From: WLWS01 sp047638675
GTDB lineage: Bacteria > Pseudomonadota > Gammaproteobacteria > Eutrophobiales > Eutrophobiaceae
Reading direction: 5' to 3'
NCBI GenBank assembly: GCA_047638675.1
Contig: JBLIML010000004.1
Coordinates: forward strand, 12,249 to 76,248
Length of the DNA: 64,000 nt
Shown here in pieces: positions 50,872-59,743 of the stretch. A program made the position numbers and the translations under genes. Numbering within the stretch: position 1 is the first letter of the stretch; the number at the start of each line of letters is the position of its first letter. The notes beneath the pieces are model-generated. The model worked only from the letters and a program-made list of their open reading frames with translations. It searched no databases and was not told the DNA's origin.

Positions 50872-50992
50872 TAAACGAATATGCGGCTATGGGAGACAAA
50901 AAATTGTCTGATGCGATCAAATAGTCGATTAATAATCATTAAAAAATAGTTGTGCGGGCCCTTTAAATGTTTCTTTTTTATAACAAAAATAT

Positions 50993-52039
50993 TTAAGCGG
51001 TTATTGTGGGCTCTGGTTGTTGTTGTGTGATGCAGTGAATAGCTCCCCCGCCTTCTGCAATAGCCAGAATTTCAACCTGCACAATTTCCCTTTGCGGATA
51101 TAAACGCGCATAAGTCTCTACGGCTTGCACGTCTCGCTCGCTATTGTAAGCAGGTACGATAACCGCCCCATTTGCTAAATATGAGTTGACGTAAGAGCGA
51201 CAATCTTTATCAGATTCGACGTTTGCATAAGAACTCGTACAAATAAACTCCAGGCGCAAAGGGCGTCCTTTGGCATCCGTTTGACCGTGTAGCGCGGCAG
51301 TATTTAGCTCGCCGGTAGCATAATATGGATCATCCTCATCCGCGCCAATTTCCACAAGAACCACACCAGGTTTTACAAATGCAGCTATGCCATCGATATG
51401 TCCGTTGGTTTCAATTTCTGCCACATCTCCGGGTATCCAGATCACCTTTTCAGCACCCAGGGTACGGCACAATTCATGTTCAATTTTCTCTCTGCTCCAA
51501 CCGGGGTTTCGATTCGAATGAGGAAAGCAGGACTCAGTGGTAATGATTGTTCCTTCACCGTCAACAGTTATCCCACCCCCTTCTGCTATCAGCTCAGAGG
51601 AAAATACTCTCAACTTTTCATGCGCAAGAATGCGTTCGCCCATTAATGCATCTTGATCATAGGGTTGATAATTTCCTCCCCAGGCGTTGAACTTCCAGCA
51701 AGAACCGGCTACATCACCGCTTTTGTTGACCAGGAAGTTTGGGCCAGTATCACGAGTCCAGGAATCGTCAATTTCCATTTCGACTACCTCGACCCCTTCG
51801 TCCAAATGGTCACGCGCACCATTAACATGTCTGGGCGATGCCAGCATTTTTACAGGTTCAAATTGGGCAATAGCATTGGCCACATTGGCGTAGGCTTGCC
51901 TTGTGGCAGGCTCATTTTTCCACATACCATCACGACACGGCCATGCCATCCAGGTACAGCTATGTGGAGTCCATTCTGCAGGCATATAAAAACCGGAATC
52001 CGCGGGGCTTTCCAGCCTGGATTGATCGGATGAGTTCAT
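50993..52039 (-). CDS. aguA: Agmatine deiminase
   Basis: A 348-residue member of the agmatine deiminase family (porphyromonas-type peptidylarginine deiminase fold). It has MPAEWTPHSCTWMAWPCR at the N-terminus, DDSWTRDTGPNFLVN, AEGGGITVDGEGTI, NGHIDGIAAFV, and the catalytic cysteine (about Cys336) in GGGAIHCITQQQP. It converts agmatine to N-carbamoylputrescine in the cytoplasm. The usual partner, N-carbamoylputrescine amidase, is not in the window. The gene begins 4 bp after the cysQ stop and is probably translated by coupling. It adds to the polyamine theme of the region. Confidence 0.93.
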   Translation of the reverse strand: MNSSDQSRLESPADSGFYMPAEWTPHSCTWMAWPCRDGMWKNEPATRQAYANVANAIAQFEPVKMLASPRHVNGARDHLDEGVEVVEMEIDDSWTRDTGPNFLVNKSGDVAGSCWKFNAWGGNYQPYDQDALMGERILAHEKLRVFSSELIAEGGGITVDGEGTIITTESCFPHSNRNPGWSREKIEHELCRTLGAEKVIWIPGDVAEIETNGHIDGIAAFVKPGVVLVEIGADEDDPYYATGELNTAALHGQTDAKGRPLRLEFICTSSYANVESDKDCRSYVNSYLANGAVIVPAYNSERDVQAVETYARLYPQREIVQVEILAIAEGGGAIHCITQQQPEPTITA

Positions 52040-52043
52040 ATTG

Positions 52044-52853
52044 CTAAACCTGTTTTAAATAAAATTCCCAATCAAAGCTGGTATCGCCGATGACCAGGAA
52101 ATGTGGGTTCAAAATCGATTCCTTCCTGTTGTATTCCAATGGTCTGAGTTGGGTATCGGTGACGATTCCGCCGGCTTCGCTAACGATGGCATGGGCGGCG
52201 GCGGTGTCCCATTCGGAAGTCAGGCCAAAACGTGGATAAATATCCACTTTTCCTTCAGCAACCAGGCAAAGTTTGAGCGAGCTGCCAATGGCGATGACTT
52301 CAACTTCATTTCCTAATGCTGCAAAAAATTTTTGTTGCTCTTCACTTCCATGTGATCGACTACCTGCTACGGTAAATGAGTCAGCTGTGGTGCCTTTCGT
52401 TTTTATTCTTTCTGCTGCCTGTCCGGCTAATTGTTTGTATGCGCCTTGCCCTTTGCGCGCATAAAAACAGAGTTGGGTGGCGGGAACATAGACGACGCCG
52501 AGAATGGTCTGGTGATTTTCAATCAGGGCAATATTGACGGTAAACTCACCATTGCGTTTGACAAATTCCCTCGTCCCATCAAGAGGATCGACCAGCCAGT
52601 ATCGTTGCCACGTTTGTCTGGTTTTATACGGAATCGTTGCAGACTCTTCTGACAGTATAGGAATGTCGGGTGTCAGTTGGGTCAATCCTGATATGATGAC
52701 TTCGTGTGAAGCCATATCGGCTGCGGTAAGAGGCGAATTATCATCTTTGTTTTCTACAGAAAATTCAGTTTGATAAACTTCAAGTATTTCTCTTGCCGCA
52801 TGTTCTGCGACAGTGATTATGGACGGCAAAAGCTCAGATGAATTGATGTCCAG
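52044..52853 (-). CDS. cysQ: 3'(2'),5'-bisphosphate nucleotidase CysQ
   Basis: A 269-residue inositol monophosphatase-fold enzyme. The metal sites are visible in ILSEESATI, WLVDPLDGTREFVKRNGEFTVNIAL and the late SEWDTAAAHAIVSEAGG. It removes the 3'-phosphate from PAP, the by-product of PAPS-dependent sulfation and assimilation, which suits the two sulfotransferases in the window. Start choice is unusual: no ATG or GTG exists in frame after the upstream stop. CTG 52853 is preceded by AAGGAG with 7-nt spacing and restores the family N-terminus. TTG 52829 lacks a ribosome-binding site. The gene is divergent from the YrfG-like gene. Confidence 0.88.
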   Translation of the reverse strand: MDINSSELLPSIITVAEHAAREILEVYQTEFSVENKDDNSPLTAADMASHEVIISGLTQLTPDIPILSEESATIPYKTRQTWQRYWLVDPLDGTREFVKRNGEFTVNIALIENHQTILGVVYVPATQLCFYARKGQGAYKQLAGQAAERIKTKGTTADSFTVAGSRSHGSEEQQKFFAALGNEVEVIAIGSSLKLCLVAEGKVDIYPRFGLTSEWDTAAAHAIVSEAGGIVTDTQLRPLEYNRKESILNPHFLVIGDTSFDWEFYLKQV

Positions 52854-52934
52854 TGTGATACTCCTTAATGTTGTTGAATACGAACGATGGCCTGAGTTTA
52901 CGATTATAAAGTTCTAATACTTATTAATAATACT

Positions 52935-53585
52935 GTGATTAACTGGAACGAAATAGACACCGTTTTGCTGGATATGGATGGTACCTTATTGGATCTGCAT
53001 TTCGATAATTATTTTTGGCAGGAACAACTCCCACAGAAATGGGGTGAGCTTAATGGCATGGATACTGCGACTGCAAAAACAATGTTGGCGCCAATTTTTA
53101 AAAGTACGGAGGCAACCTTGCCCTGGTATTGTCTCGATTTTTGGTCTGAACAGCTGGAAATGGATGTGTTCGAAATATCAGCTGCGATCGAAAATCTGAT
53201 TCAGCTGCGTCCATATGTGGAACAGTTTCTCAAATACCTGGCTGTGAAGGGAAAGGACATTGTTCTGGTTACCAACTCACATGAAAAATTTATTGATCTT
53301 AAAATGCAACGAACTGGGCTTGATCACCATTTTAATCATATGTTCAATGCGCATAGTTTTGGGATGCCCAAAGAAGATCCAAAATTCTGGAAAAAACTCG
53401 GTGAAAACCTCAGCTTTCGAGAAGACTCTACAGTGTTGATTGATGATAATTTGTCAGTACTTCGGTCTGCACGCGAACATGGCATTCGGCATCTGCTTAG
53501 TATTGCGCAACCCAATAGTCGAGCAGCAGCTCATGACACAGAAGAGTTTCAGGGAGTGATCTCTTTTCGCGATCTTTGCTATTAG
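52935..53585 (+). CDS. yrfG: HAD-family GMP/IMP nucleotidase (YrfG-like)
   Basis: A 216-residue HAD hydrolase. Motif I is LLDMDGTLLDL with both aspartates, followed by LHFDNYFWQEQLPQKWGE, which is characteristic of YrfG. Motif II is VLVTNSHEKF and motif IV VLIDDNLSVLRSA. YrfG-type enzymes dephosphorylate GMP and IMP. The start is GTG 52935 with no obvious ribosome-binding site. The end overlaps the stop of the convergent trmB gene by 4 bp. Confidence in the phosphatase family is high, in the exact substrate moderate. Confidence 0.85.
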   Translation: MINWNEIDTVLLDMDGTLLDLHFDNYFWQEQLPQKWGELNGMDTATAKTMLAPIFKSTEATLPWYCLDFWSEQLEMDVFEISAAIENLIQLRPYVEQFLKYLAVKGKDIVLVTNSHEKFIDLKMQRTGLDHHFNHMFNAHSFGMPKEDPKFWKKLGENLSFREDSTVLIDDNLSVLRSAREHGIRHLLSIAQPNSRAAAHDTEEFQGVISFRDLCY

Positions 53586-54268
53586 GAAAGCGCGTAAACA
53601 AAGTCCCAATTTGAGTGTTGCAAATTCTTTCCCCGTTGTTCAAATTTTGTTAATGGTCGCCATGTTGGTCTCGGTGCTGCATTACCTATGCCGGCCAGGT
53701 TTATAAGGCCACCATGATTATCACAGATCGTTAACACATGTAGCGCGAGTTCCTGCCAGTCCGTGGCAATATAAAGTCGAGCATGCGGCATCAATTTCGG
53801 TATCAAAAGGGAAACGAATTCAGAATTGATTAGTCGTCTTTTATGGTGGCGTTTCTTCGGCCACGGGTCAGGGAAAAAAATATAAACATGCTCAAGACAT
53901 CGATCTGGTATCTGTTGAGTTAGGACTTCCATGACATCATGACAAATTACCCTGACATTGCTAATGGCTGCCGCCTCAATTTGTCTTAGCAAACTGCCAA
54001 CGCCGGGCTGGTGAACCTCCACCGCCAGATAATCATTCTCTGGATGGGCTTTAGCCAGAGCGATACTGGTATTTCCCATGCCGACACCAATATCAAGCAC
54101 CTTCGGAGCGACACGATTGAATATTTTATTTAGATCAAGAATGGTGGCGGAATAATCTATTCCATAATATTGCCAGAAATGCGCTAAAGCGTAAGCCTGG
54201 CCTGAGGTCAATCTACCCTGTCTAAGCACATAGCTACGGATACGACGCTTAGCTTTGTTCTCTTCCAC
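53582..54268 (-). CDS. trmB: tRNA (guanine-N7-)-methyltransferase
   Basis: A 228-residue class I SAM methyltransferase of the TrmB family. The SAM-binding loop is VLDIGVGMGNTSIALAKAHP, and the family-specific FPDPWPKKRHHKRRLI, which contacts tRNA, is intact. It makes m7G46 in the variable loop of tRNAs. It is convergent with the YrfG-like gene and downstream of the metallo-beta-lactamase gene by about 120 bp. Length and motifs are normal. Confidence 0.94.
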   Translation of the reverse strand: MEENKAKRRIRSYVLRQGRLTSGQAYALAHFWQYYGIDYSATILDLNKIFNRVAPKVLDIGVGMGNTSIALAKAHPENDYLAVEVHQPGVGSLLRQIEAAAISNVRVICHDVMEVLTQQIPDRCLEHVYIFFPDPWPKKRHHKRRLINSEFVSLLIPKLMPHARLYIATDWQELALHVLTICDNHGGLINLAGIGNAAPRPTWRPLTKFEQRGKNLQHSNWDFVYALS

Positions 54269-54388
54269 AGCTTATTTATTATTTTATGTAATTGAGGTCT
54301 GAGTATAGTGTGATGTTGGAAATGTATGAGCATGCTTCACTTGAGGCGACATGACACCGGAAAATTTCGCCTGCAGCTATATCGACTG

Positions 54389-55303
54389 CTAGTCGAGATC
54401 CACGATCAGGCCCTCGCGGGCTATATGACATTTCAGGCTAGAGTTCTTTTCGCTAATTATGCTTAATGAATGCTCATAAATTTTTTCCATGGCAGCGTCA
54501 TCATAATTAGGATCGTGATGATAAAGATATAATTCCTTAACGCCGGCTTCGATGGCGATATTGACGGTGTCGATATAGCAGGAATGTCCCCAGCCTCGTT
54601 TTTTCTCGTAATCTTCTGGCGTATATTGTGCATCATGAATAAGAATGTCGGCGTCTTTCACCAGTTCTATTTCGGACGCATACTCTTCCTTCTTCATTTC
54701 CTCATACAATTGTTTTTCTTTATCATTGAGTTCGCTGTATTTTTGGTCAATAGATTTACCAAGAAATAGACATTCGTTATCGGAAATATAGAGAATAGTC
54801 TTCCCCTTCGCCTTGATTCGATAACCATACGTGGTGCCTGGATGATGCACATTATAATAGTTAAAAGAAAAGGGTCCGTGATGCAATTGTTGATTGTTTG
54901 CAGGTTGTAGATATTTGACATTTGCCAGCCAGGTTTCAGTGCCGACGGGAAAGTATGGCGCCTGCATCTGCGCAGAAACGTGCTCCTTGATCTCATCGTC
55001 GCACTGGCCGGGGCCGAAAAAGCTGATGTTCCAATCCGGCACGAAAGCAGGTACAAAAAAAGGCAGGCCGCAAATGTGATCCCAATGATAGTGGGTAAGG
55101 ATGATGAGCAAGTCCCGGATTTTACTTTGTCCCATTAATTGATTACCAAAGGGAATGATGCCGGTGCCAGCATCACATATCAGGACATGATCATCGACGC
55201 GGATTTCCACGCAAGAGGTATTGCCCCCTACGCCGAGATGTGACTCAAAGGGGGCAGAATATGATCCACGCACACCCCAAAAACGAAGATAGGCGTCACT
55301 CAT
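54389..55303 (-). CDS. Metallo-beta-lactamase-fold hydrolase
   Basis: A 304-residue MBL-fold protein. It opens with RFWGVRGSYSAPFESHLGVGGNTSCVEI, typical of a group often annotated as cyclic-nucleotide phosphodiesterase-like. The metal motif is LTHYHWDHICGLPFF, with later ligands in ILIHDAQYT, RGWGHSCYIDT and YLYHHDPNY. The substrate is not established. It starts 11 bp after the receiver-domain gene upstream and is probably co-transcribed, suggesting that the pair acts in a signalling pathway. Confidence 0.85.
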   Translation of the reverse strand: MSDAYLRFWGVRGSYSAPFESHLGVGGNTSCVEIRVDDHVLICDAGTGIIPFGNQLMGQSKIRDLLIILTHYHWDHICGLPFFVPAFVPDWNISFFGPGQCDDEIKEHVSAQMQAPYFPVGTETWLANVKYLQPANNQQLHHGPFSFNYYNVHHPGTTYGYRIKAKGKTILYISDNECLFLGKSIDQKYSELNDKEKQLYEEMKKEEYASEIELVKDADILIHDAQYTPEDYEKKRGWGHSCYIDTVNIAIEAGVKELYLYHHDPNYDDAAMEKIYEHSLSIISEKNSSLKCHIAREGLIVDLD

Positions 55304-55314
55304 AAGAACCTTGG

Positions 55315-55704
55315 TTAAGTGGCTTGAGAGGGTTGTATGTATTTGTGTATGACATCTGTTATTACCTGTATCGGCATCGGTTTCGTGATGAACTCAAGGG
55401 CACCGAGTTTTTCCGCTACCGAGCGATCCTGAGCGTAATCCTTTGAGCTTATCATAACAACAGGAGTGTCTTTGTGAAGTGGTAAATGTCTCAATTCTTT
55501 TAGAAAGGTTAATCCGTCCTTGCCAGGCATCTTTATATTGAGGAATAACAAAGCAGGCTTATTATCAGTCAGATACTCAAAGGAGCTCTGGGCTGAATCA
55601 AATACTTCCAAGTTTATATTACTATCGGTGGAAGCCAGTTCAAACAAGGTTCTAACAGAAGGACTGTCATCAACAATAACGATAGTGGCGATGTTATTTG
55701 CCAT
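55315..55704 (-). CDS. Stand-alone receiver-domain protein lacking the phospho-acceptor Asp
   Basis: A 129-residue CheY-like receiver from ATG 55704; the longer frame to 55827 adds a segment with no receiver homology. The acidic pocket (VIVDDSPS) and the conserved Ser/Lys (MISSKD, FITKPMP with Lys108) are present. The acceptor position in the LLFLNIKMPGKDG segment is Asn56 instead of Asp, read directly from the codon AAT. It should not be phosphorylated at the normal site and may work as a pseudo-receiver or by another signal. It precedes the MBL-fold gene by 11 bp. Confidence 0.82.
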   Translation of the reverse strand: MANNIATIVIVDDSPSVRTLFELASTDSNINLEVFDSAQSSFEYLTDNKPALLFLNIKMPGKDGLTFLKELRHLPLHKDTPVVMISSKDYAQDRSVAEKLGALEFITKPMPIQVITDVIHKYIQPSQAT

Positions 55705-56092
55705 ATTCAGCCGTCCATTGCCGCAACAGGGTAAGCTAAGACTGGTGTGCTTTTCATATAACCCTTTGATTATTATAATATTATATTGAACAGGCTTAAA
55801 GCCTATGAGATTCTTTATTTCCCTCAAACCTCAAGCCTAGGATTTTACACCAAATTGACCTTAACGAAATAAATAACCAGATTAATAAGATGTCGATCTA
55901 GATGTGAGAGAGGATAAAGAGGCATGAGAGCGCTCGAATGAAAGGCCCAGAGGAGAGCGGAGTCTTTGGCCTGCCTGTGTAATTGGCGCGTTCAAGCTTG
56001 TTAATATCTGTGATGAATCGATACGAATGGCTGATAATATGTAACTTGATGGCAGTTGAAACAGCCAAACATGATAGCGATTGTCTTTATAT

Positions 56093-56166
56093 GCGGGTGT
56101 AGTTCAATGGCAGAACATTAGCTTCCCAAGCTAAGAATGTGGGTTCGATCCCCATCACCCGCTCCA
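56093..56166 (+). tRNA. tRNA-Gly (anticodon CCC)
   Basis: A 74-nt tRNA including the encoded CCA. The acceptor stem GCGGGTG pairs with CACCCGC, followed by T and CCA. The D-arm includes AGTTCAATGG, the anticodon loop reads TTCCCAA between TTAGC and GCTAA, and the T-arm carries GGGTTCGATCCCC. The CCC anticodon reads GGG glycine codons. It stands alone on the plus strand between two minus-strand genes. Confidence 0.95.
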
Positions 56167-56206
56167 AACAGATCTGGATTATAGACGAACATTTGCGTTG
56201 CTAACC

Positions 56207-56773
56207 CTACAAACGCATTTGCATAAAATCCAGATTATTGACTAATAAACGCTCTCGGGCCGACTTCAGATTCGTCAGATTCGTGTAGGGACCGATTCGC
56301 ACTCGGAAAATGCCTTCGCCATTAATGACGCCAGGCTCAATGTAGGCATTAAATCCAAGCAGAGCCAATCTGGCCTTAACTTGATCGGCTGCCTTATGCT
56401 GTTTAAAGGAGCCCACTTGAAGAATGTAATTGCCTTCCTGTTCAGGGGCATCACTATTTTCTGGCTGTTTAGCAATCCAGGCAGATATATCTACTTCCTT
56501 GTTTGGAAGAATATTGTAAAACTCAAAGGTAGGCTCCGGGACTGGAGATAATTTTTCGTTATCGGTTTCTGACACCTTTGGGATCTGCTTATCCGCCTGC
56601 TTCGCGACAGGCCGTTTTAACTCAAAGCTAGCAGCTAGCTCATTTCCGTAAAAATAAACCAGCACCGCCACCAATAAGCCAATGGATAAGCCACTCATAA
56701 AAGTCAGAAACCCGCTGAATTTAGATTCTTTTTTTGTCGTGTTCTTTGTTATATTTTTATAGTCGCGCGGCAT
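56207..56773 (-). CDS. SPOR-domain cell-envelope protein (FtsN-like)
   Basis: A 188-residue protein. It has a short basic N-terminus, one transmembrane helix (about residues 23-46, FLTFMSGLSIGLLVAVLVYFYG), a low-complexity periplasmic linker and a C-terminal SPOR domain (about 112-186) with YILQVGSFKQHKAADQVKARL and FRVRIGPYTNLTNLKSARE. SPOR domains bind denuded peptidoglycan at division sites. In several gammaproteobacteria a protein of this kind follows priA and argS; here a rhodanese-like gene takes the place of argS. Confidence 0.87.
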   Translation of the reverse strand: MPRDYKNITKNTTKKESKFSGFLTFMSGLSIGLLVAVLVYFYGNELAASFELKRPVAKQADKQIPKVSETDNEKLSPVPEPTFEFYNILPNKEVDISAWIAKQPENSDAPEQEGNYILQVGSFKQHKAADQVKARLALLGFNAYIEPGVINGEGIFRVRIGPYTNLTNLKSARERLLVNNLDFMQMRL

Positions 56774-56801
56774 AATTCAGGTATTGGTATAGCTTGTTGC
56801 G

Positions 56802-57458
56802 TTAATAATAATCTGGCTGTTTTACGACGGTCAAGCCGAGGGTTTCCCAGCTTTGCATACCGCCACGGTACCAAAGCAATTTATGTGGAGGGTAGCCAAA
56901 TCTCAGTAAAGTGCGAATATTCGATGGCGATTGACCGCACCATGGGCCATTACAAAATAACGCGAGTGTCCGCGCTTTGGAAAAGTCCCAGAGCCCTTCC
57001 TGGGATCGTACGCCGAATGTTTTTTCCAATATCTCCGCAATCTCAAACGGATCGGCTCCCTCACTCGGATTGAGAACCGTCCATGGGATGTTGACGCTAC
57101 CCGGGATTGTACCGTTTAAAAGCCAGTCCGGAGTTCGAGAATCAATCACCAATATCGAATCATCACCATCGCTTTTGCGTTTAAGTAGATTCAACAATTC
57201 AATTTCAGCGATTGTTTCTACGCCCTCAGCCAGTTTAGCAGGTTGAATGCAAAAGGGCGGGCATCTTCTAGACGTGCGCGCATACGCAGGGTTTATTTTG
57301 TTATCAATATTCTGGTTTCTCTGGATAAGTACCTTCTCGCCTTTGTGTAATACCTCTACAGATTCGAGTTCGTTCGTAATACGGACATCCAGAGACAAGG
57401 TCGAAGTAGCCACAATCAGCAGGTACGAACCGCACAACAATTTCATGTAAGTGTTCAT
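56802..57458 (-). CDS. Exported rhodanese-like protein
   Basis: A 218-residue protein with an N-terminal signal peptide (MKLLCGSYLLIVATSTLSL). A rhodanese domain covers about residues 85-210 (ILVIDSRTPDWLLNGTIPGSVNIPW, and the active-site loop LFCNGPWCGQSPSN). The active-site region has two cysteines, CNGPWC, as in a group of periplasmic rhodaneses. Sulfur transfer or a redox role in the periplasm is possible. It lies between priA and the SPOR gene on the same strand. Confidence 0.82.
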   Translation of the reverse strand: MNTYMKLLCGSYLLIVATSTLSLDVRITNELESVEVLHKGEKVLIQRNQNIDNKINPAYARTSRRCPPFCIQPAKLAEGVETIAEIELLNLLKRKSDGDDSILVIDSRTPDWLLNGTIPGSVNIPWTVLNPSEGADPFEIAEILEKTFGVRSQEGLWDFSKARTLALFCNGPWCGQSPSNIRTLLRFGYPPHKLLWYRGGMQSWETLGLTVVKQPDYY

Positions 57459-57524
57459 TTTGGATTCAAGTAGGGTTTGAATTGGCTTTAGATAAATTTG
57501 TAATCAAGGCTGTACTCCGCAAGT

Positions 57525-59720
57525 TTACATCATATCCTGTGGGTCGATGTCCAGAGACCAACGTACTTTTTTTGAATCAGGTAACTTTTCAATGGCTGCG
57601 CTCCATGATTTCATTGCTTGTCTCAAATGGACACGGTTGTTAGATAATACCAGCAATTGCATGCGCGCTTTGCCGGCCCGTTTTTCAATCGGGGCAGGAA
57701 TGGGTCCATAGATTTGCAAATACCGGGTCTCGTGTTTAAGTAAATCCGCGGCTTTTTGCAGGAAATCTTTTTGCCTGCTGCGTTCATGCCCCTCTGAACG
57801 CAGCAAAGCAAGATAGCTGAAAGGCGGCAGATTAGTTTCCTCCCGCTCACGCAATAGTGCTTTGCCAAATTCTCTATAACCTTCACTTATCAGGGAGTTT
57901 AGTAAGGGATGATCGGGGAAATGGGTTTGTATCATAACTGTTCCTTCATCTTTCTCACGTCCGGCGCGACCACTTACCTGTATAAACAATTGTGCCATGC
58001 GCTCACTTGCGCGAAAGTCTGAACTACACAGGCCACCATCGCTATCGATAATTCCTACCAGCGTCAAATTTGGGAAATGATGTCCTTTGGCCAGCATTTG
58101 CGTGCCAATGAGAATATCTGCCTGCCCTGCATTAATAGTATTAATCATGGTTTCCATTGAACCCTTGCGACGAGTGCTATCTCGGTCAATTCTGAGTATT
58201 CGAGCCTCGGGAAAACATTGCGTAAGTGTTTCCGTCAATCGTTCCGTACCATGACCAATTTCCAGTAACTGCTTCGCACCACAATCTGGACAATTATTTG
58301 GCAGAGGATATTGTTGATCACAATGGTGACACGACAAGGTATTTCGCTGTTTGTGAAAGGTCATATGCTTATCGCAGCGTTGGCAGTCAGCAATCCATCC
58401 GCAGTGATGGCACATAATGGTAGGGGAGTAACCGCGTCGGTTGAGAAACAGCATAACCTGTTTTTTTGCGTCTATTTCTTTCTTTATGGCGCTTAGTAAG
58501 ACTTGAGAGACAGCACCTTCCATAGCTCGATTACGCAGGTCGATTATTTCTATTTTCGGTTTGCACGCCTGTGCAGCGCGTTTGTTCAATGTGAGCACTT
58601 TAAACTTATCAAGATTAACATTGTGTAGAGATTCCATTGATGGTGTCGCAGAGCCCAATATGACAGGGGAGTTAGTCAAACTTCCCCGCATTACAGCAAT
58701 ATCCCTTGCGGAATACCGCAATCCTTCTTGTTGCTTATAAGAAAGATCATGTTCTTCATCAACTATAAAAAGGCCGGGGTTTTTCAGAGGAGTCCATATT
58801 GCTGAGCGAGTGCCGATGATAATATCCGCAAATCCATTTTTTGCGTCGAGCCATGCCTGTAATCGCTCTGAATCGGAAAGTCCTGAATGCAGGATTGTTA
58901 TTCGTGCATTTATTCGAGAAAGGATTCGATTTACTAGTTGAGGTGTCAATCCAATTTCCGGTGATAAGACAAGAACCTGTTTTCCTTGTGCAATAACTGA
59001 TTGCATTACCTCGATGTATACTTCTGTCTTGCCGCTGCCGGTTACTCCATCAAGTACAAAAATCTCGCCTTTACCCAAGGCCTTCAACATCTGACCAGAG
59101 GCCAGTTTTTGTTCGTGGTTAAGTTTGATGTTTACACTATTGCTTGCTTGCAGGGTCAGGTTAGCAGTTATTTTGGTTTTCTCGACAAGTCCTTTCTCCT
59201 GCAGAGCAAGTAGCGATTTACCTGCGTGTAAATGTAAAGATTCAATCTCTTTTAGTGAAATTGGCTGAGGCTGCGAGGCCAGCAATTGAAGCAAAGCCAA
59301 TTGCCTGGGTGCACGTTTTAATACTTCAGGTTTGATTTTTTTGCCGCTCTCAGACAAGGCCCAGCAATAGCTGCTTTTCAACGTGGCGGGTTTGCCGAGC
59401 TTCAGGAATGCGGGAAGTGCATTAAATATTACTTCGCCAACAGGGTGATGGTAGTAATCAGCGGTCCACTGCAATAATTTCAGATCCGATTTTGAAAGAA
59501 CAGGTTGAGTATCGATAACCGAAATAATGTTTTTGATTTTACCTGTATCAACATTGGTGTGGTTAGCAATTTTTGTAAGTATGCCCACTCTTTGCTTTTG
59601 TCTACCAAAGGGCACAAGAATACGCATGCCGGGGATCAGGCTGTCTATGGGAATATCACCAGCCGTGTAATCGAAGCTACGGCGTAGTGGAACAGGCAGG
59701 CTTATGTTAAGAATGTGCAT
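57525..59720 (-). CDS. priA: Primosomal protein N' (replication restart helicase PriA)
   Basis: A 731-residue helicase from ATG 59720, which matches the family N-terminus (MHILNISLPVPLRRSFDY). The frame also opens at GTG 59747, overlapping the preceding gene by 4 bp. It has Walker A in VLDGVTGSGKTEVYIE, the box DEEHDLSYKQQEG, and the PriA-specific zinc-binding cysteines (CHHCGWIADCQRCD; CHHCDQQYPLPNNCPDCG). Helicase motif VI is VSGRAGREK. It reloads the replisome at stalled forks. All key parts are intact and the length is normal. Confidence 0.95.
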   Translation of the reverse strand: MHILNISLPVPLRRSFDYTAGDIPIDSLIPGMRILVPFGRQKQRVGILTKIANHTNVDTGKIKNIISVIDTQPVLSKSDLKLLQWTADYYHHPVGEVIFNALPAFLKLGKPATLKSSYCWALSESGKKIKPEVLKRAPRQLALLQLLASQPQPISLKEIESLHLHAGKSLLALQEKGLVEKTKITANLTLQASNSVNIKLNHEQKLASGQMLKALGKGEIFVLDGVTGSGKTEVYIEVMQSVIAQGKQVLVLSPEIGLTPQLVNRILSRINARITILHSGLSDSERLQAWLDAKNGFADIIIGTRSAIWTPLKNPGLFIVDEEHDLSYKQQEGLRYSARDIAVMRGSLTNSPVILGSATPSMESLHNVNLDKFKVLTLNKRAAQACKPKIEIIDLRNRAMEGAVSQVLLSAIKKEIDAKKQVMLFLNRRGYSPTIMCHHCGWIADCQRCDKHMTFHKQRNTLSCHHCDQQYPLPNNCPDCGAKQLLEIGHGTERLTETLTQCFPEARILRIDRDSTRRKGSMETMINTINAGQADILIGTQMLAKGHHFPNLTLVGIIDSDGGLCSSDFRASERMAQLFIQVSGRAGREKDEGTVMIQTHFPDHPLLNSLISEGYREFGKALLREREETNLPPFSYLALLRSEGHERSRQKDFLQKAADLLKHETRYLQIYGPIPAPIEKRAGKARMQLLVLSNNRVHLRQAMKSWSAAIEKLPDSKKVRWSLDIDPQDMM

Positions 59721-59743
59721 TTGCTTAACATAAATATCAATGG

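Noticed and set aside
56001..56170. Possible integration site of a mobile element at the tRNA-Gly
   Set aside because: No integrase and no repeat of the tRNA 3' end was found in the flanking sequence.
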